Made by a program: the position numbers and the translations under genes. A DNA stretch of 64,000 bases, from assembly GCA_018377375.1 (NCBI GenBank), contig JAGZZN010000002.1, forward strand, positions 6,547 through 70,546, given 5' to 3'. The number at the start of each line of letters is the position of its first letter. The first letter of the stretch is position 1. The notes beneath the pieces are model-generated. The model saw only the letters and a list, made by a program, of their open reading frames with translations, searched no databases and was not told the DNA's origin. This document shows, piece by piece, positions 1 through 8,528 of this stretch. The stretch is from Streptococcus parasanguinis (GTDB lineage: Bacteria; Bacillota; Bacilli; Lactobacillales; Streptococcaceae).

Positions 1-706
1 TGACAGCGATCGTTTTCCGACCCACTGCATTTCCAAGATCCACCATGGTACGTGCTAAGCGACGAGCATCCTCAATATTCTTCATAAAGGCCCCTTCTCC
101 AACGGTGACATCGAGAAGGATGGCATCTGCCCCAGCAGCAATTTTCTTACTCATAACCGAACTTGCAATCAGGGGAATGGTATCTACCGTTGCGGTAACA
201 TCACGAAGAGCATACAAGAGTTTATCAGCCTTCACCAGTTGGTCCGATTGGCCAATGACAGAAAGGCCGATTTCTTGTACCTGTTGGATAAATTCTTCTT
301 GAGTCCGCTCGATCTGGAAACCTTTAATAGATTCCAACTTATCGATGGTTCCACCTGTGTGGCCTAAACCACGACCGCTCATTTTAGCAACTGGCACTCC
401 GAAACTTGCAACCAGAGGGACCAAGACTAAGGTCACCTTGTCTCCCACACCACCAGTTGAATGTTTGTCTACCTTGATTCCTGGAATAGCTGACAGATCA
501 AACTGTTGCCCTGTTTGGACCATCTTCATGGTCATATGGGAGATTTCTTCTGTCGTCATCCCTTTAAAATAAACGGCCATAGCAAAAGCGGACATTTGGT
601 AATCTGGAACTGTTCCAGCCACATATCCCTCAATCAGCCATTCAATTTCTTCCTTGTTTAAGGCAAGACCATCTCTTTTTTTCTGAATGATATCTACAGC
701 TCTCAT
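1..706 (-). CDS. pdp: Pyrimidine-nucleoside phosphorylase, N-terminal 235 codons (cut by window edge)
   Basis: Phosphorolysis of uridine/thymidine to base plus (deoxy)ribose-1-phosphate, a cytoplasmic nucleoside-salvage step. The frame is open from the ATG at 706-704 to the window edge, so about 235 of the family's usual ~430 residues are visible. [10 protein letters not shown] (residues 81-90) and [11 protein letters not shown] (110-120) are the phosphate/substrate-binding signatures of the thymidine/pyrimidine phosphorylase family. The start ATG overlaps the TGA of the upstream methyltransferase gene (ATGA, 706-703), which suggests translational coupling. Family assignment is firm; whether it prefers thymidine (deoA) or both pyrimidines (pdp) cannot be read here. 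Confidence 0.93.
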   Translation of the reverse strand, partial: MRAVDIIQKKRDGLALNKEEIEWLIEGYVAGTVPDYQMSAFAMAVYFKGMTTEEISHMTMKMVQTGQQFDLSAIPGIKVDKHSTGGVGDKVTLVLVPLVASFGVPVAKMSGRGLGHTGGTIDKLESIKGFQIERTQEEFIQQVQEIGLSVIGQSDQLVKADKLLYALRDVTATVDTIPLIASSVMSKKIAAGADAILLDVTVGEGAFMKNIEDARRLARTMVDLGNAVGRKTIAV

Positions 707-1296
707 GATTCTTTCTCACTTCTTAAAATATAATAGCCTTTGTCTTTTTTCACTGTCTCACAATTGCCAAACGTCTCTTCCATCTTGGCCTTAGCACTTG
801 GAGCCCCTTGTTTTTTCTGAATGACAATGGTCAAGTCTCCACCTGGTTTCAAATGTTCAAAACTACCAGTGATCACTTGGTGAACCACTTTTTTACCAGC
901 TCGGATTGGCGGATTACTGATCACATGGTCAAAGACCCCTTCAACCGCTTCATAGACATCCGAAGAAAAAATCTGAGCTTCCACGCCATTTCGGCTAGCA
1001 TTTTTCTTAGCCAAGTCCAGCGCCCGCTCATTGACATCCACCATGGTCACGGCAACTCCCTGAGCTTTAGCTAGAGAGAGGCCGATTGGACCATAGCCGC
1101 AGCCAACATCGAGGACATTTTCTCCTTCTTGGAAATCCAGGGTTGATAGGAGTACCTGGCTTCCATAATCAATCATTTTTTTACTAAAGACGCCGGCGTC
1201 CGTATAGAAATTCATCTTTTGTCCCAATAAAACAACAGCCAGATCATGAATATCATGGGCTGCATCTGGGTTTATATCGAAATACATTTTACTCAT
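703..1296 (-). CDS. Class I SAM-dependent methyltransferase (RsmC/YbxB-like)
   Basis: 197 residues. The SAM-binding motif [11 protein letters not shown] lies at about residues 62-72 and the N-methyltransferase catalytic motif SNPPI at about 131-135, as in RsmC-type 16S rRNA guanine-N2 methyltransferases and short Gram-positive YbxB proteins. The N-terminal half of E. coli RsmC is missing, which is normal for the short family. Its stop codon overlaps the start of the nucleoside phosphorylase gene, so the two are probably one operon. rRNA is the likely substrate by family, but the exact target base is inference. Confidence 0.85.
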   Translation of the reverse strand: MSKMYFDINPDAAHDIHDLAVVLLGQKMNFYTDAGVFSKKMIDYGSQVLLSTLDFQEGENVLDVGCGYGPIGLSLAKAQGVAVTMVDVNERALDLAKKNASRNGVEAQIFSSDVYEAVEGVFDHVISNPPIRAGKKVVHQVITGSFEHLKPGGDLTIVIQKKQGAPSAKAKMEETFGNCETVKKDKGYYILRSEKES

Positions 1297-1334
1297 AAGG
1301 TTATTTTATCATAATTCATTCGTTTTTTAAATCG

Positions 1335-1363
1335 TTTACACGACCCCTAAAAATTGGTATACT
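1335..1363 (+). promoter_or_regulatory. Sigma-A promoter of coaA
   Basis: -35 TTTACA (1335-1340), 17-bp spacer, -10 TATACT (1358-1363), followed by AGGAG and the coaA ATG at 1387. It sits in the short gap between the divergent methyltransferase and coaA. Confidence 0.75.
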
Positions 1364-1386
1364 AATGACTACAATAGGAGTGACAT

Positions 1387-2307
1387 ATGGACAAAGAATT
1401 TCTACATTTTGAAAAAATTAATCGAGAAACTTGGCAAAATTTGCATCGCAAAACCACCCCACCTCTCTCGCAAACAGAGCTAAATTCTATTAAAAGTTTT
1501 AACGACCGCATCAACCTCCAGGATGTGCGTGACGTCTACCTGCCTTTGACAAACTTGATCGGAATCTACAAGCGTTCCAAAGAAGATTTGGCCTTTTCAA
1601 AAGGGATTTTTCTTCAAAAAACCAGTGAACGCCAACCCTTTATCATTGGGGTTTCAGGTAGTGTCGCTGTTGGCAAATCCACCACTAGCCGTCTTCTACA
1701 GATCCTACTTTCGCGGACCTTCGAAGGCTCGACCGTAGAATTGGTGACAACAGATGGCTTTCTCTATCCAAATGCTATCTTAAAAGAACAAGAGCTCCTC
1801 AATCGAAAAGGATTTCCGGAAAGCTATGACATGGAATTGCTTCTTGATTTTCTCAACCAAATCAAAAACAACAAAAGTGTAGAAATCCCTGTCTATTCCC
1901 ACGAAATTTACGATATTGTCCCAGATGAGAAACAAACGATTTTACCGGCTGATTTTGTCATTGTAGAAGGAATCAATGTCTTTCAAAATCCGCAAAATGA
2001 CAGTCTCTATATGACCGATTTCTTTGATTTTTCGATCTATGTGGATGCCGCAGTCGATGATATCGAATCTTGGTATCTCGATCGCTTCCAAAAACTCCTG
2101 GCATTAGCTCAAAATGATCCCAATAACTACTACTATCGATTTACGGAACAACCCCTAGAAGAAGTTTTAAGCATGGCCCATCAGGTCTGGGAATCCATTA
2201 ATTTAGTCAATTTGCAACATTACATTCAACCAACCCGTAACCGGGCTGATCTGATTCTCCATAAGGCAACCAACCATGAAATCGACGAAATTTATCTCAA
2301 ACGCTAG
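1387..2307 (+). CDS. coaA: Type I pantothenate kinase
   Basis: ATP-dependent phosphorylation of pantothenate, the first and committed step of coenzyme A synthesis. 306 residues, the usual length. The P-loop [12 protein letters not shown] spans about residues 88-99, followed by the TTDGF segment typical of the PRK/CoaA fold. ATG 1387 has AGGAG five to six bases upstream and its own promoter. Transcribed divergently from the methyltransferase and upstream of rpsT, a common streptococcal order. Confidence 0.96.
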   Translation: MDKEFLHFEKINRETWQNLHRKTTPPLSQTELNSIKSFNDRINLQDVRDVYLPLTNLIGIYKRSKEDLAFSKGIFLQKTSERQPFIIGVSGSVAVGKSTTSRLLQILLSRTFEGSTVELVTTDGFLYPNAILKEQELLNRKGFPESYDMELLLDFLNQIKNNKSVEIPVYSHEIYDIVPDEKQTILPADFVIVEGINVFQNPQNDSLYMTDFFDFSIYVDAAVDDIESWYLDRFQKLLALAQNDPNNYYYRFTEQPLEEVLSMAHQVWESINLVNLQHYIQPTRNRADLILHKATNHEIDEIYLKR

Positions 2308-2356
2308 AGAAATTGGCCTTTTGACGGTACTTTTTTAAGGAAAAGCTATTTTAGGC

Positions 2357-2385
2357 TTGTCAAATCATAACTTTTCATATATAAT
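2357..2385 (+). promoter_or_regulatory. Sigma-A promoter of rpsT
   Basis: TTGTCA (2357-2362), 17-bp spacer, TATAAT (2380-2385), about 35 bp before the rpsT start. It gives rpsT its own transcript separate from coaA. Confidence 0.8.
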
Positions 2386-2418
2386 GAGATAGTTAGATTA
2401 TCAATGGAGGTGAATAAC

Positions 2419-2652
2419 TTGGCAAACATTAAATCAGCTATCAAACGCGCTGAATTGAACGTTAAACAAAACGAAAAAAACTCAGCTCAAAAATCAGCTA
2501 TGCGTACTGCAATCAAAGCTTTTGAAGCAAACCCATCTGAAGAACTTTACCGCGCTGCTAGCTCAGCTATCGATAAAGCAGAAACTAAAGGTTTGATCCA
2601 CAAGAACAAAGCTAGCCGTGATAAAGCACGTCTTGCAGCGAAACTTGGTTAA
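2419..2652 (+). CDS. rpsT: 30S ribosomal protein S20 (TTG start)
   Basis: 77 residues, beginning [10 protein letters not shown], with the Lys/Ala-rich helical composition of S20, a primary 16S rRNA binder of the small subunit. A longer reading from ATG 2404 would make GGAGGTG (2406-2412) coding. That stretch is a near-perfect Shine-Dalgarno, and TTG 2419 follows it at about 6 nt, so TTG is the likely start. TTG starts are known for rpsT in other bacteria, where they help autoregulation. Promoter upstream, terminator downstream: a monocistronic unit. Confidence 0.95.
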   Translation: MANIKSAIKRAELNVKQNEKNSAQKSAMRTAIKAFEANPSEELYRAASSAIDKAETKGLIHKNKASRDKARLAAKLG

Positions 2653-2672
2653 TCAAGAACAGCATAAAAATC

Positions 2673-2695
2673 AAGCTCTCCGGAGCTTTTTTTGT
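2673..2695 (+). terminator. Rho-independent terminator of rpsT
   Basis: Stem AAGCTC / GAGCTT with a 4-nt loop, followed by eight T's, 20 bp after the rpsT stop. Confidence 0.85.
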
Positions 2696-2718
2696 TCCTT
2701 AATTTTTGAGAGGTGCTT

Positions 2719-3228
2719 ATGAAAATCGTTATTATCGGCTATTCTGGATCTGGAAAATCTACCTTGGCTGAAAATTTAGCTCGCTACTACTCCATCTCCA
2801 AGCTCCACATGGATACCCTTCAATTTCAACCGGGATGGATAGACAGTGACCGGGATTGGATGGAGGGACAGATGAAACAGTTTCTTAGCCAACATAAAGA
2901 CTGGGTCATTGATGGCAATTACTCTTGGTGTTGCTATGAGGAAAGAATGAAGCAAGCAGACCACATTATCTTTCTTAATTTCTCTCGTTGGAACTGCCTC
3001 TATAGAGCCTGGAAACGATACCGTCGTTATAAGGGATGCGTCCGTGAGAGTATGGCAGCAGGCTGCCCTGAACGCTTTGACTGGGAATTCATCCGTTGGA
3101 TCCTTTGGGATGGACGAACAAAAAGTGCCAGAGAAAGGTATCAAATCATCTACTCCACCTACCCTGAGAAATTTCTCTCTCTCAAGAACCAAAAAGAGCT
3201 AGATGCATTTCTAAAAACCATACAATAA
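2719..3228 (+). CDS. FlaR-like P-loop kinase ('DNA topology modulation protein' family)
   Basis: 169 residues with an adenylate-kinase-like nucleotide fold. The P-loop GYSGSGKST covers residues 7-15; an aromatic W-rich middle (DGNYSW) and an Arg-rich segment (about 95-110) follow. This matches small P-loop proteins often annotated FlaR or topology modulation protein; the true substrate of these kinases is not established. Start ATG 2719 is preferred over GTG 2713, because GAGAGGTG (2708-2714) serves as the ribosome-binding site. It stands alone between the rpsT terminator and its own hairpin. Confidence 0.75.
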   Translation: MKIVIIGYSGSGKSTLAENLARYYSISKLHMDTLQFQPGWIDSDRDWMEGQMKQFLSQHKDWVIDGNYSWCCYEERMKQADHIIFLNFSRWNCLYRAWKRYRRYKGCVRESMAAGCPERFDWEFIRWILWDGRTKSARERYQIIYSTYPEKFLSLKNQKELDAFLKTIQ

Positions 3229-3262
3229 AAAAGGTTGAGATTAAAATCCCAAACCTTTTTAA
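3227..3262 (+). terminator. Probable terminator after the FlaR-like gene
   Basis: AAAAAAGGTTGAGATT pairs imperfectly with AATCCCAAACCTTTTT, giving an A/T-flanked hairpin that could work in both directions. Confidence 0.6.
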
Positions 3263-3352
3263 ATTTAAACAAACTATTTTAAAATAAGTTAAACGATTCT
3301 GCAAAATATTAAAAATTAGTTCAAATTTTTAAAATGAATCAAGAAAATAACA

Positions 3353-3511
3353 AAACTTTCCGCCGTGAGAAAAGTACTTGAAACAACAATGTTTCAAGTA
3401 CTCGGGAGTTTTGAAACCTTAGGTTCAAAACTAAGTCATGGAACTTCTGCGAAGTTCGCTGACGTCCGTACTCACCTAAGGAAAGTTTTTAATTAAACTT
3501 TGTCTTCAATC
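3353..3511 (+). repeat. Hairpin-rich intergenic repeat, family 1, copy 1
   Basis: Bounded by terminal inverted repeats AAACTTTCC (3353-3361) and GGAAAGTTT (3480-3488), with GTGAG/CTCAC just inside. Internal hairpins: AGTACTTGAAAC/GTTTCAAGTACT, GTTTTGAA/TTCAAAAC and GAACTT/AAGTTC. A conserved tail (TTTGTCTTCAATC-like) extends to about 3511. Further copies lie at 24044-24202 (inverted) and 54362-54594. It sits between convergent genes and has no coding potential. Looks like a small non-autonomous element (MITE-like) or a mobile structured RNA. Confidence 0.8.
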
Positions 3512-3540
3512 TGACGTTGAGAAAAAATCCCAACATTTTC

Positions 3541-4320
3541 TTATTTATCAACGTAATCGCCACCGGTGAAGCCATAGTATTCTTCCAAGCTCAAACCTGA
3601 GTCAGCAATCTCTTGGGCTTCTTTTCCGATATAGCGGAGATGCCAGCTTTCTGGTACATAGCCAGTTTCCTTTTCTTTCCCTTCTTGGTAACGAACGACA
3701 AATCCGTATTTTGCTGCATTCTTGAGCAACCACTTACTTGGTACCGGTTCTGTTACGAGATTACCACTCGTATCGATTAAATCGAAGGCCAAACCTGTTT
3801 GGTGCTCACTATAGCCAGGTCTTGCTGAATACCGGTCGGCAGCTGCTTGGCCGTCTTGATTGACATAGTTTTGGTAGAGCCCAACTTGGGTCTCATAACT
3901 CCTAAAACCACTGTATTGGTCACTAATTGGGTAGCCTTCCGCCTGCATAGCAGCGATCAATTCATGAAGGGCTGCCACAGCTTCAGGATCTTCACCTGGG
4001 TTAAAGTCCGGTGCCAAAGGATAATGTTTGTTGGCGATCATCACCTCACCATATTTCCCTTTAACACTATAGTAAGAACCATTGTAGCTGACACCAGAGT
4101 CCACTTTCACATCTGACTTACCAGCTTTTGAAGACTCTTCTTTGCCAGTCTCTTTTGATGGATTCTTTGCTGAAGACATTTTTTTGGAAGACTTGGTTTG
4201 AGTTTGTTTGCTTTCTTCTTTTGCAGAAGATTTAGAACTAGTGGATTGAGATTGGGAGCAAGCTGTCAGGGTTAACAAGGCAACTGTCACCAACGTTAAT
4301 TTGGAAAATCTTGCTTTCAT
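3541..4320 (-). CDS. ldcB: L,D-/D-Ala-D-Ala carboxypeptidase lipoprotein (LdcB/DacB, VanY-type)
   Basis: Zinc peptidase that trims peptidoglycan stem peptides on the outer face of the membrane. 259 residues: signal peptide with lipobox LTAC (Cys21), a long Ser/Lys/Thr-rich linker (22-75), then the catalytic domain. Visible landmarks are SGFRSY (137-142), SEHQTGLAFD (171-180; Zn ligands His173 and Asp180) and ESWHLRY (His227), the M15B/VanY pattern of pneumococcal LdcB/DacB. It starts 9 bp after the stop of the TcaA-like gene on the same strand, so it probably belongs to that envelope operon. Exact D,D versus L,D preference is inferred from the pneumococcal homologue. Confidence 0.9.
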   Translation of the reverse strand: MKARFSKLTLVTVALLTLTACSQSQSTSSKSSAKEESKQTQTKSSKKMSSAKNPSKETGKEESSKAGKSDVKVDSGVSYNGSYYSVKGKYGEVMIANKHYPLAPDFNPGEDPEAVAALHELIAAMQAEGYPISDQYSGFRSYETQVGLYQNYVNQDGQAAADRYSARPGYSEHQTGLAFDLIDTSGNLVTEPVPSKWLLKNAAKYGFVVRYQEGKEKETGYVPESWHLRYIGKEAQEIADSGLSLEEYYGFTGGDYVDK

Positions 4321-4329
4321 GGGAATCTC

Positions 4330-6117
4330 CTATGATTCTTTTGTTACGACAATATCCGTAATCACATAACTTGCACCTACTTTTTTCAAGGTGTAAGTCT
4401 TGTACTTGCGGTTTTGTGAATCTGGATGACTATCTGTATAATGCACGGTAAAGTCTTCATAAGTCTTAATCGTCACCACACCATTTTCTTCAGTGACACT
4501 TTGAATATCCAAAGCTCCTGGAGTATAGTAGTCAATTTTAGCCTTTCGAACACCATCACCCGTTGTGAATTCAACCATGTCTTTGTAGGCTTGACTTTGT
4601 GTGTCATAGTATTTAGAGTAGGTGTTATCTCGATTTGAAACTGAGCTAAAGACAGCATCGCGGTATTCTTTCAAGAACTCTTCTGCCAAGGTCCGATTTT
4701 GTTCTTCTTTGGCTACTTGCGCTTTCTTAGCATCTTGTGCACTCTTGATGCGTTTTAAAGTATCTTTGGCTAGTTTGAGTTCGATCGGATCGTTTTCACC
4801 CTCTTCAATCGTCACCTTAGCCTTTTCGGTTGTGTAGGTTTCCCCATTCATATTGAAGACGGCATGCACTTCAATTTCTTGATAAGGAATGCTGTCTACT
4901 TCAAAGGTCGTGCTGGTTCCAACTTCTTTACCATTGACCACAACCTTCACATCCGTTGGGTTTTCAACTTCATCTGGGAATTCAACTTCTAAATTGCGTT
5001 TTTCAGAATTCAACTGCAATTCTAAGTTATTCTTCGTTGCTTTTTTAGGGTTCAGATGGATCTTAGAAGTAACATTTCCGACTTCAGTTTTAGCAGTCAA
5101 TTCCATTTCTTTTGTATTGTAATGGAAAGAACCAAGGTCTGTTACTGCATCTTTCTTCAAGGTCACGGTTTTATTAGCAGCCACTTTGAGTTTGGCTTGA
5201 TCCAAATTTGTCTTGACCTTGACTTGCAGTGGATAGCTGGCCACACGGTATTCTTGGAAAATTCCAAATTTCTTGTCCGCCTTTTCTAAACCAAAGATCT
5301 TGTTACCAGATTTATCCGTATAACTGCCTTCTCCACCATTATCGATGATCTTGTTCAACTCTGTGCCAATATCGACTCCTTGATCTTCCATGCTGGTGAT
5401 CAAGCTTTCGGCTTCATCCTTCGTCCATTTATCTTTATCAGTTGAAAGCAGGTCTGCTGCTTCGCGATAATCCTTGGTGTCAACTGCCTTGATGAATTTA
5501 TCTGCAGTCACTTCGACACGTGTTGTAGACTGGAAGTAAAAGAAGGCTGCTACCAAAGCGATCACAAGAACAGCAATGGCAGAAATAATCCCAATTTTCT
5601 TCTTGGAAAGTTTCTTCCCACTCTTCGTTTTAGGGGCCTTTGGTTTTTTCTGAGTTGGACCTGCTTCTGTAACATTTGGACCAGCAAAGACCTGCGTTTG
5701 CTCAGTAGCAAGTGGAGTCGTATACGCTTGAGTCGGCTGTTGAGGCACATATTCCTGTGTTTCTTCTGTTGAATCTGGGTTCGCAAATTCTGCTTCAGGA
5801 ACAGGTCCTACAAAAAACTCAAAGTTTTGACTTTTAGCAGCGGTAAATTCTTCTGCACTTGGCTTGCGGCCATAGGTTTCCTCAAAATGTTGCAACCAAG
5901 ACTGACGAGCTGCCAGAAGTGGATCAACATTCTTCACTTCTTCAACTGGTTCAAGCACCGGTTCCTCGACATGTGCTTGATTCTCTTCTGGGGCATTGCC
6001 TGCGATAGACTGAATTTGTTTTAAATCAAATCCACAGGCTTTCCCAGCCATAAACTCTTCTGGTGACGGTTTGCGACCGATCACTTTTTCAAATAATTCA
6101 ACCCATTTCTTCTGCAT
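4330..6117 (-). CDS. TcaA-like membrane-anchored envelope protein with two N-terminal W-F-GR-EE repeats
   Basis: 595 residues from ATG 6117, preceded by GAGGGAGAAGAGA; an upstream in-frame ATG at 6135 lies inside that purine-rich site. Layout: two copies of a ~20-residue helical motif (KKWVELFEKVIGRKPSPEEF at 3-22; SWLQHFEETYGRKPSAEEF at 73-91), a Pro/Thr-rich linker, a Lys-rich stop and one membrane helix (about 175-195), then a large outside part. The outside part resembles TcaA: repeated Ig-like beta segments, a Lys-rich coiled stretch, and a C-terminal NTF2-like domain of about 120 residues. TcaA-type proteins affect cell-wall stress and glycopeptide response in staphylococci; the role here is inferred. 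It shares the N-terminal motif with the gene upstream. Confidence 0.7.
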   Translation of the reverse strand: MQKKWVELFEKVIGRKPSPEEFMAGKACGFDLKQIQSIAGNAPEENQAHVEEPVLEPVEEVKNVDPLLAARQSWLQHFEETYGRKPSAEEFTAAKSQNFEFFVGPVPEAEFANPDSTEETQEYVPQQPTQAYTTPLATEQTQVFAGPNVTEAGPTQKKPKAPKTKSGKKLSKKKIGIISAIAVLVIALVAAFFYFQSTTRVEVTADKFIKAVDTKDYREAADLLSTDKDKWTKDEAESLITSMEDQGVDIGTELNKIIDNGGEGSYTDKSGNKIFGLEKADKKFGIFQEYRVASYPLQVKVKTNLDQAKLKVAANKTVTLKKDAVTDLGSFHYNTKEMELTAKTEVGNVTSKIHLNPKKATKNNLELQLNSEKRNLEVEFPDEVENPTDVKVVVNGKEVGTSTTFEVDSIPYQEIEVHAVFNMNGETYTTEKAKVTIEEGENDPIELKLAKDTLKRIKSAQDAKKAQVAKEEQNRTLAEEFLKEYRDAVFSSVSNRDNTYSKYYDTQSQAYKDMVEFTTGDGVRKAKIDYYTPGALDIQSVTEENGVVTIKTYEDFTVHYTDSHPDSQNRKYKTYTLKKVGASYVITDIVVTKES

Positions 6118-6183
6118 GGATCTCTTCTCCCTCATTATAAAATAGGGAAAGTGGGTCCCCCCACCTTCCATTTTGTGATATTG

Positions 6184-7326
6184 TTAGAATCCAAAGTTAG
6201 AGAAATTTGGAGCACTTGGAATAAATCCAGTAGCTACTTGTTCTAAAATACGAGCATTCACATAAAGAACAAAGATGGCAATGAGAAGCAAGACAACAGA
6301 TGATGCTACAAGAAGCAAGAATTTGTCTGCTTTAAAGCTCGTCTTGTTCAATCCTTGATGAACCACATAGCATGTCCCAACAAAGAACAAGAAGAAAATA
6401 ATGAAGTTTACAAAGCCATAAAATTCATAAACTTTTACAAGACCTACTAAGAAAGCAAGAAGGGCAAGTGGCAAAGTGTAGACAGACAAACGACCAAACT
6501 CTTCAAATGAACAACCATAACTGTATTCCTTATCTTGAAGAACCACACGGCGAACAAAGAATCCTGCTACTTGGAAAGCGTAAATGCTAAAGAAGAGGGA
6601 AATCAATGTCAACATAAAGGCACGGAAATCCATTCCATAACCACCTGTAAATCCACTAGCTGTGAAGAAGGTCCCCAAGGTCAAGACAAAGGCAGTCAAG
6701 ACATACTGTAAAATTCCGTTAAGAGCTTTTGGATTTTCTACAGCTGTTGGACGTTTCAAAGCTGAAAGGAACCAATTCCAATAACCACCAACGGCAACAC
6801 CAAATTGACTTGGTTGTGCAGGATAAGCTTGTCCTGATTGACCTTGGAAAGGAGCCTGTTGATAAGCTGCTTGAGTAGGTTGTTGGTAAGCTTGTTGTGA
6901 AGCTTGTTGGAAAGCAGGACCATTCGTTGGAGCAACTTGAGGTGCCGGTTCTTGAACTGGAGCTGCTACTGGTTCTTCTGTAGGTGCAGCTGGTGCTGCT
7001 GGCGCTGCTGGCGCTGCTGGCGCTGCTGGTGCTGCGACAAACTCTGGAGCTTGTGGTGCTGCGACAAACTCTGGAGCTTGTGGAGCTGCGACTGGTTCTT
7101 CCACAGGTGCAGTTGGCGCTGCGACAAATTCTGGGGCTTGTGGCGCTGCAACTGGTTGTTCCGCAGGAGTAGTTGGTGCTGCTACAAACTCTGGGGTTTG
7201 TGGTGCTTCTGGAGCCACTACTTCTTCTTGAAATTCTCCAGCGGCAAGTGCTTGAGCAATTTCTTCTGCACTAGCAGAACGACCATTTACAGCTTCGAAA
7301 TAATCCAGCCAATCTTGTTTTGACAT
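6184..7326 (-). CDS. Pro/Ala-rich multi-spanning membrane protein (Yip1-like C-terminus)
   Basis: 380 residues. Residues 6-22 (WLDYFEAVNGRSASAEE) are a third copy of the motif found twice in the next gene. Residues 35-140 are low-complexity repeats of EFVAAP, APQAP and PAAPAAP units, then a Gln-rich stretch. From about 185 on there are five or six hydrophobic helices, resembling Yip1-type membrane domains. No catalytic motif is visible. Start ATG 7326 has AAGGAG at 7 nt. A strong promoter lies just upstream, so this is the first gene of the 7.3-3.5 kb envelope operon. Function unknown; the shared N-terminal motif suggests both proteins bind the same cytoplasmic partner. Confidence 0.65.
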   Translation of the reverse strand: MSKQDWLDYFEAVNGRSASAEEIAQALAAGEFQEEVVAPEAPQTPEFVAAPTTPAEQPVAAPQAPEFVAAPTAPVEEPVAAPQAPEFVAAPQAPEFVAAPAAPAAPAAPAAPAAPTEEPVAAPVQEPAPQVAPTNGPAFQQASQQAYQQPTQAAYQQAPFQGQSGQAYPAQPSQFGVAVGGYWNWFLSALKRPTAVENPKALNGILQYVLTAFVLTLGTFFTASGFTGGYGMDFRAFMLTLISLFFSIYAFQVAGFFVRRVVLQDKEYSYGCSFEEFGRLSVYTLPLALLAFLVGLVKVYEFYGFVNFIIFFLFFVGTCYVVHQGLNKTSFKADKFLLLVASSVVLLLIAIFVLYVNARILEQVATGFIPSAPNFSNFGF

Positions 7327-7360
7327 ATTTAATCTCCTTAACTATTGTTCATACTAGGGT

Positions 7361-7389
7361 ATTATACAAAATTTCTGAACTATTTTCAA
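7361..7389 (-). promoter_or_regulatory. Sigma-A promoter of the envelope operon
   Basis: On the minus strand: TTGAAA (7389-7384), 17-bp spacer, TATAAT (7366-7361), 35 bp before ATG 7326. Confidence 0.85.
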
Positions 7390-7468
7390 TGAAAGACTGG
7401 AAAATCCCTGTAATATCTTTTGAAAAACATACAAATTCAACTCATTTTTAGAAATTAGTAAAGAAAAA

Positions 7469-7712
7469 GAGGCTGCGCAAAAACTGTCCAGCCTTTGAAG
7501 TTTGATGGGAATAAGTGCAAGACGCAGTGGTTGATTGGCATCTTTGTTCGCCTTTTAAGCTCCAAAGATGACCTAATGAGGGAAACAAAGTTTCCTTTAT
7601 CCACAACCTTCAACAGTCTCCCAGACTGTTGAAGCTATGCGGAGGTGGGAAGATTGAAAAGGTTTGGGGAACCTTTTCAACTTTTTTTATTTTACGGAGT
7701 TCTTTCCCACTC
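7469..7712 (+). repeat. Intergenic repeat, family 2 (GAGGCTG...CCCACTC), copy A, diverged
   Basis: Starts with GAGGCTGCGCAAAAACTGTCCAGCCTTT (a diverged form of the GAGGCTGGGAC hairpin). It contains GACGCAGTGGTTGATTGG, a CTTCAACAGTC/GACTGTTGAAG hairpin and TGCGGAGGTGGGA, and ends TTCCCACTC. Same module order as copies at 34563-34738, 40409-40691 and 63905-64000. Non-coding; fills the 390-bp gap between the rhodanese gene and the envelope operon promoter. Confidence 0.8.
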
Positions 7713-7719
7713 CCGTTTC

Positions 7720-8004
7720 TTAGGATTCAAATGCATCCATGCCACCTTGGACGTTGGTCACATCATAGCCTTGCTCTTCCAAAAATTGGCAAGCGCGTGC
7801 TGAGCGTCGACCAGACTTGCAGATGACATAATAGGGCTGATCCAACTCTAGTTCTTGGTAGCGGTCTGCTAACTCAGATAGGGGAAGAAGACGAACTCCG
7901 TCTAAGTGAAGGGCATCATATTCCTCCTGCTCGCGTACATCAAGAACGTCTATGTTCCCTTTTTGATAAGCTTGGTAAAAGTTTGAAAATGGAATTTCTT
8001 TCAT
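7720..8004 (-). CDS. Single-domain rhodanese-like protein
   Basis: 94 residues. The active-site loop CKSGRRSARA (about 62-71) carries the sulfur-accepting Cys with the C-x5 loop and Arg of GlpE/PspE-type sulfurtransferases; LDVREQEEYD is the conserved N-terminal CH2A motif. Cytoplasmic, no signal peptide. It follows the ProX gene on the same strand at 20 bp. Substrate unknown. Confidence 0.88.
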   Translation of the reverse strand: MKEIPFSNFYQAYQKGNIDVLDVREQEEYDALHLDGVRLLPLSELADRYQELELDQPYYVICKSGRRSARACQFLEEQGYDVTNVQGGMDAFES

Positions 8005-8024
8005 GATTTCTCCTGTAAGATATG

Positions 8025-8522
8025 TTATGGAAGGGTTAGAATTTCATAGTTAAAGCTAATTGACTCTATAAATCGGAACAAGTCTTGGGTTTTAATAAAG
8101 ATGGTTTTTTCATTGGTATTGGGATGGAAAGTCATGATCTCCTCTGACACAATGTCTTTATCGAAATAGACTCGAATATCTTTTTCTTCATTGTTTAATA
8201 AACCAAATGGAGAAACCGTTCCTGGAGGTAATTGCATTTTTTCAGCTAAAGAATCTGCTGAAGCCATGCGGATCCGGTTGGCTTCCACTTGCTCTTTGAA
8301 ATCATCCATATCCAATGGTTTCTTGTCGTCCATGATAAGAAGATAGAATTGGGTTTTCTTCTTGTTGGTCAAAAACATGGACTTTGTCCGGACACCTTCT
8401 AAGCCTTCAATGTAAGAATCGGCCTGCTCAGTCGTGAATGCAGGTGGGTGTTCCACAACATCAAATTCGATCCCAAGTTCTTCTAATTTGTCTTTAACTT
8501 GTTGGTATGCCTCCATCTCCAA
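8025..8522 (-). CDS. proX: Prolyl-tRNA deacylase / editing protein (YbaK/ProX family)
   Basis: 165 residues of the YbaK/EbsC fold: PPAFTTEQADSY near the N-terminus, a KSMFLTNKK strand with the functionally important Lys of the family, and GTVSPFGLLN (about 100-109). ProX-type proteins hydrolyse Ala- or Cys-tRNA(Pro) in trans, correcting prolyl-tRNA synthetase errors. Six bp separate it from the upstream UDG-family gene, suggesting co-transcription. Exact aminoacyl specificity is not visible. Confidence 0.85.
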   Translation of the reverse strand: MEMEAYQQVKDKLEELGIEFDVVEHPPAFTTEQADSYIEGLEGVRTKSMFLTNKKKTQFYLLIMDDKKPLDMDDFKEQVEANRIRMASADSLAEKMQLPPGTVSPFGLLNNEEKDIRVYFDKDIVSEEIMTFHPNTNEKTIFIKTQDLFRFIESISFNYEILTLP

Positions 8523-8528
8523 TCTCCT

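Noticed and set aside
6966..7172. Gln/His- and Leu-rich repeat frames and a possible tandem-repeat array
   Set aside because: Shadows of the EFVAAP/PAAP coding repeats; unit length and sequence are irregular and this is not a CRISPR array.
6904..7323. Cys/Trp/Arg-rich 139-codon frame antisense to the Pro/Ala-rich gene
   Set aside because: Mirror of the Ala/Pro/Glu repeat codons; no start signal, not a real Cys-rich peptide.
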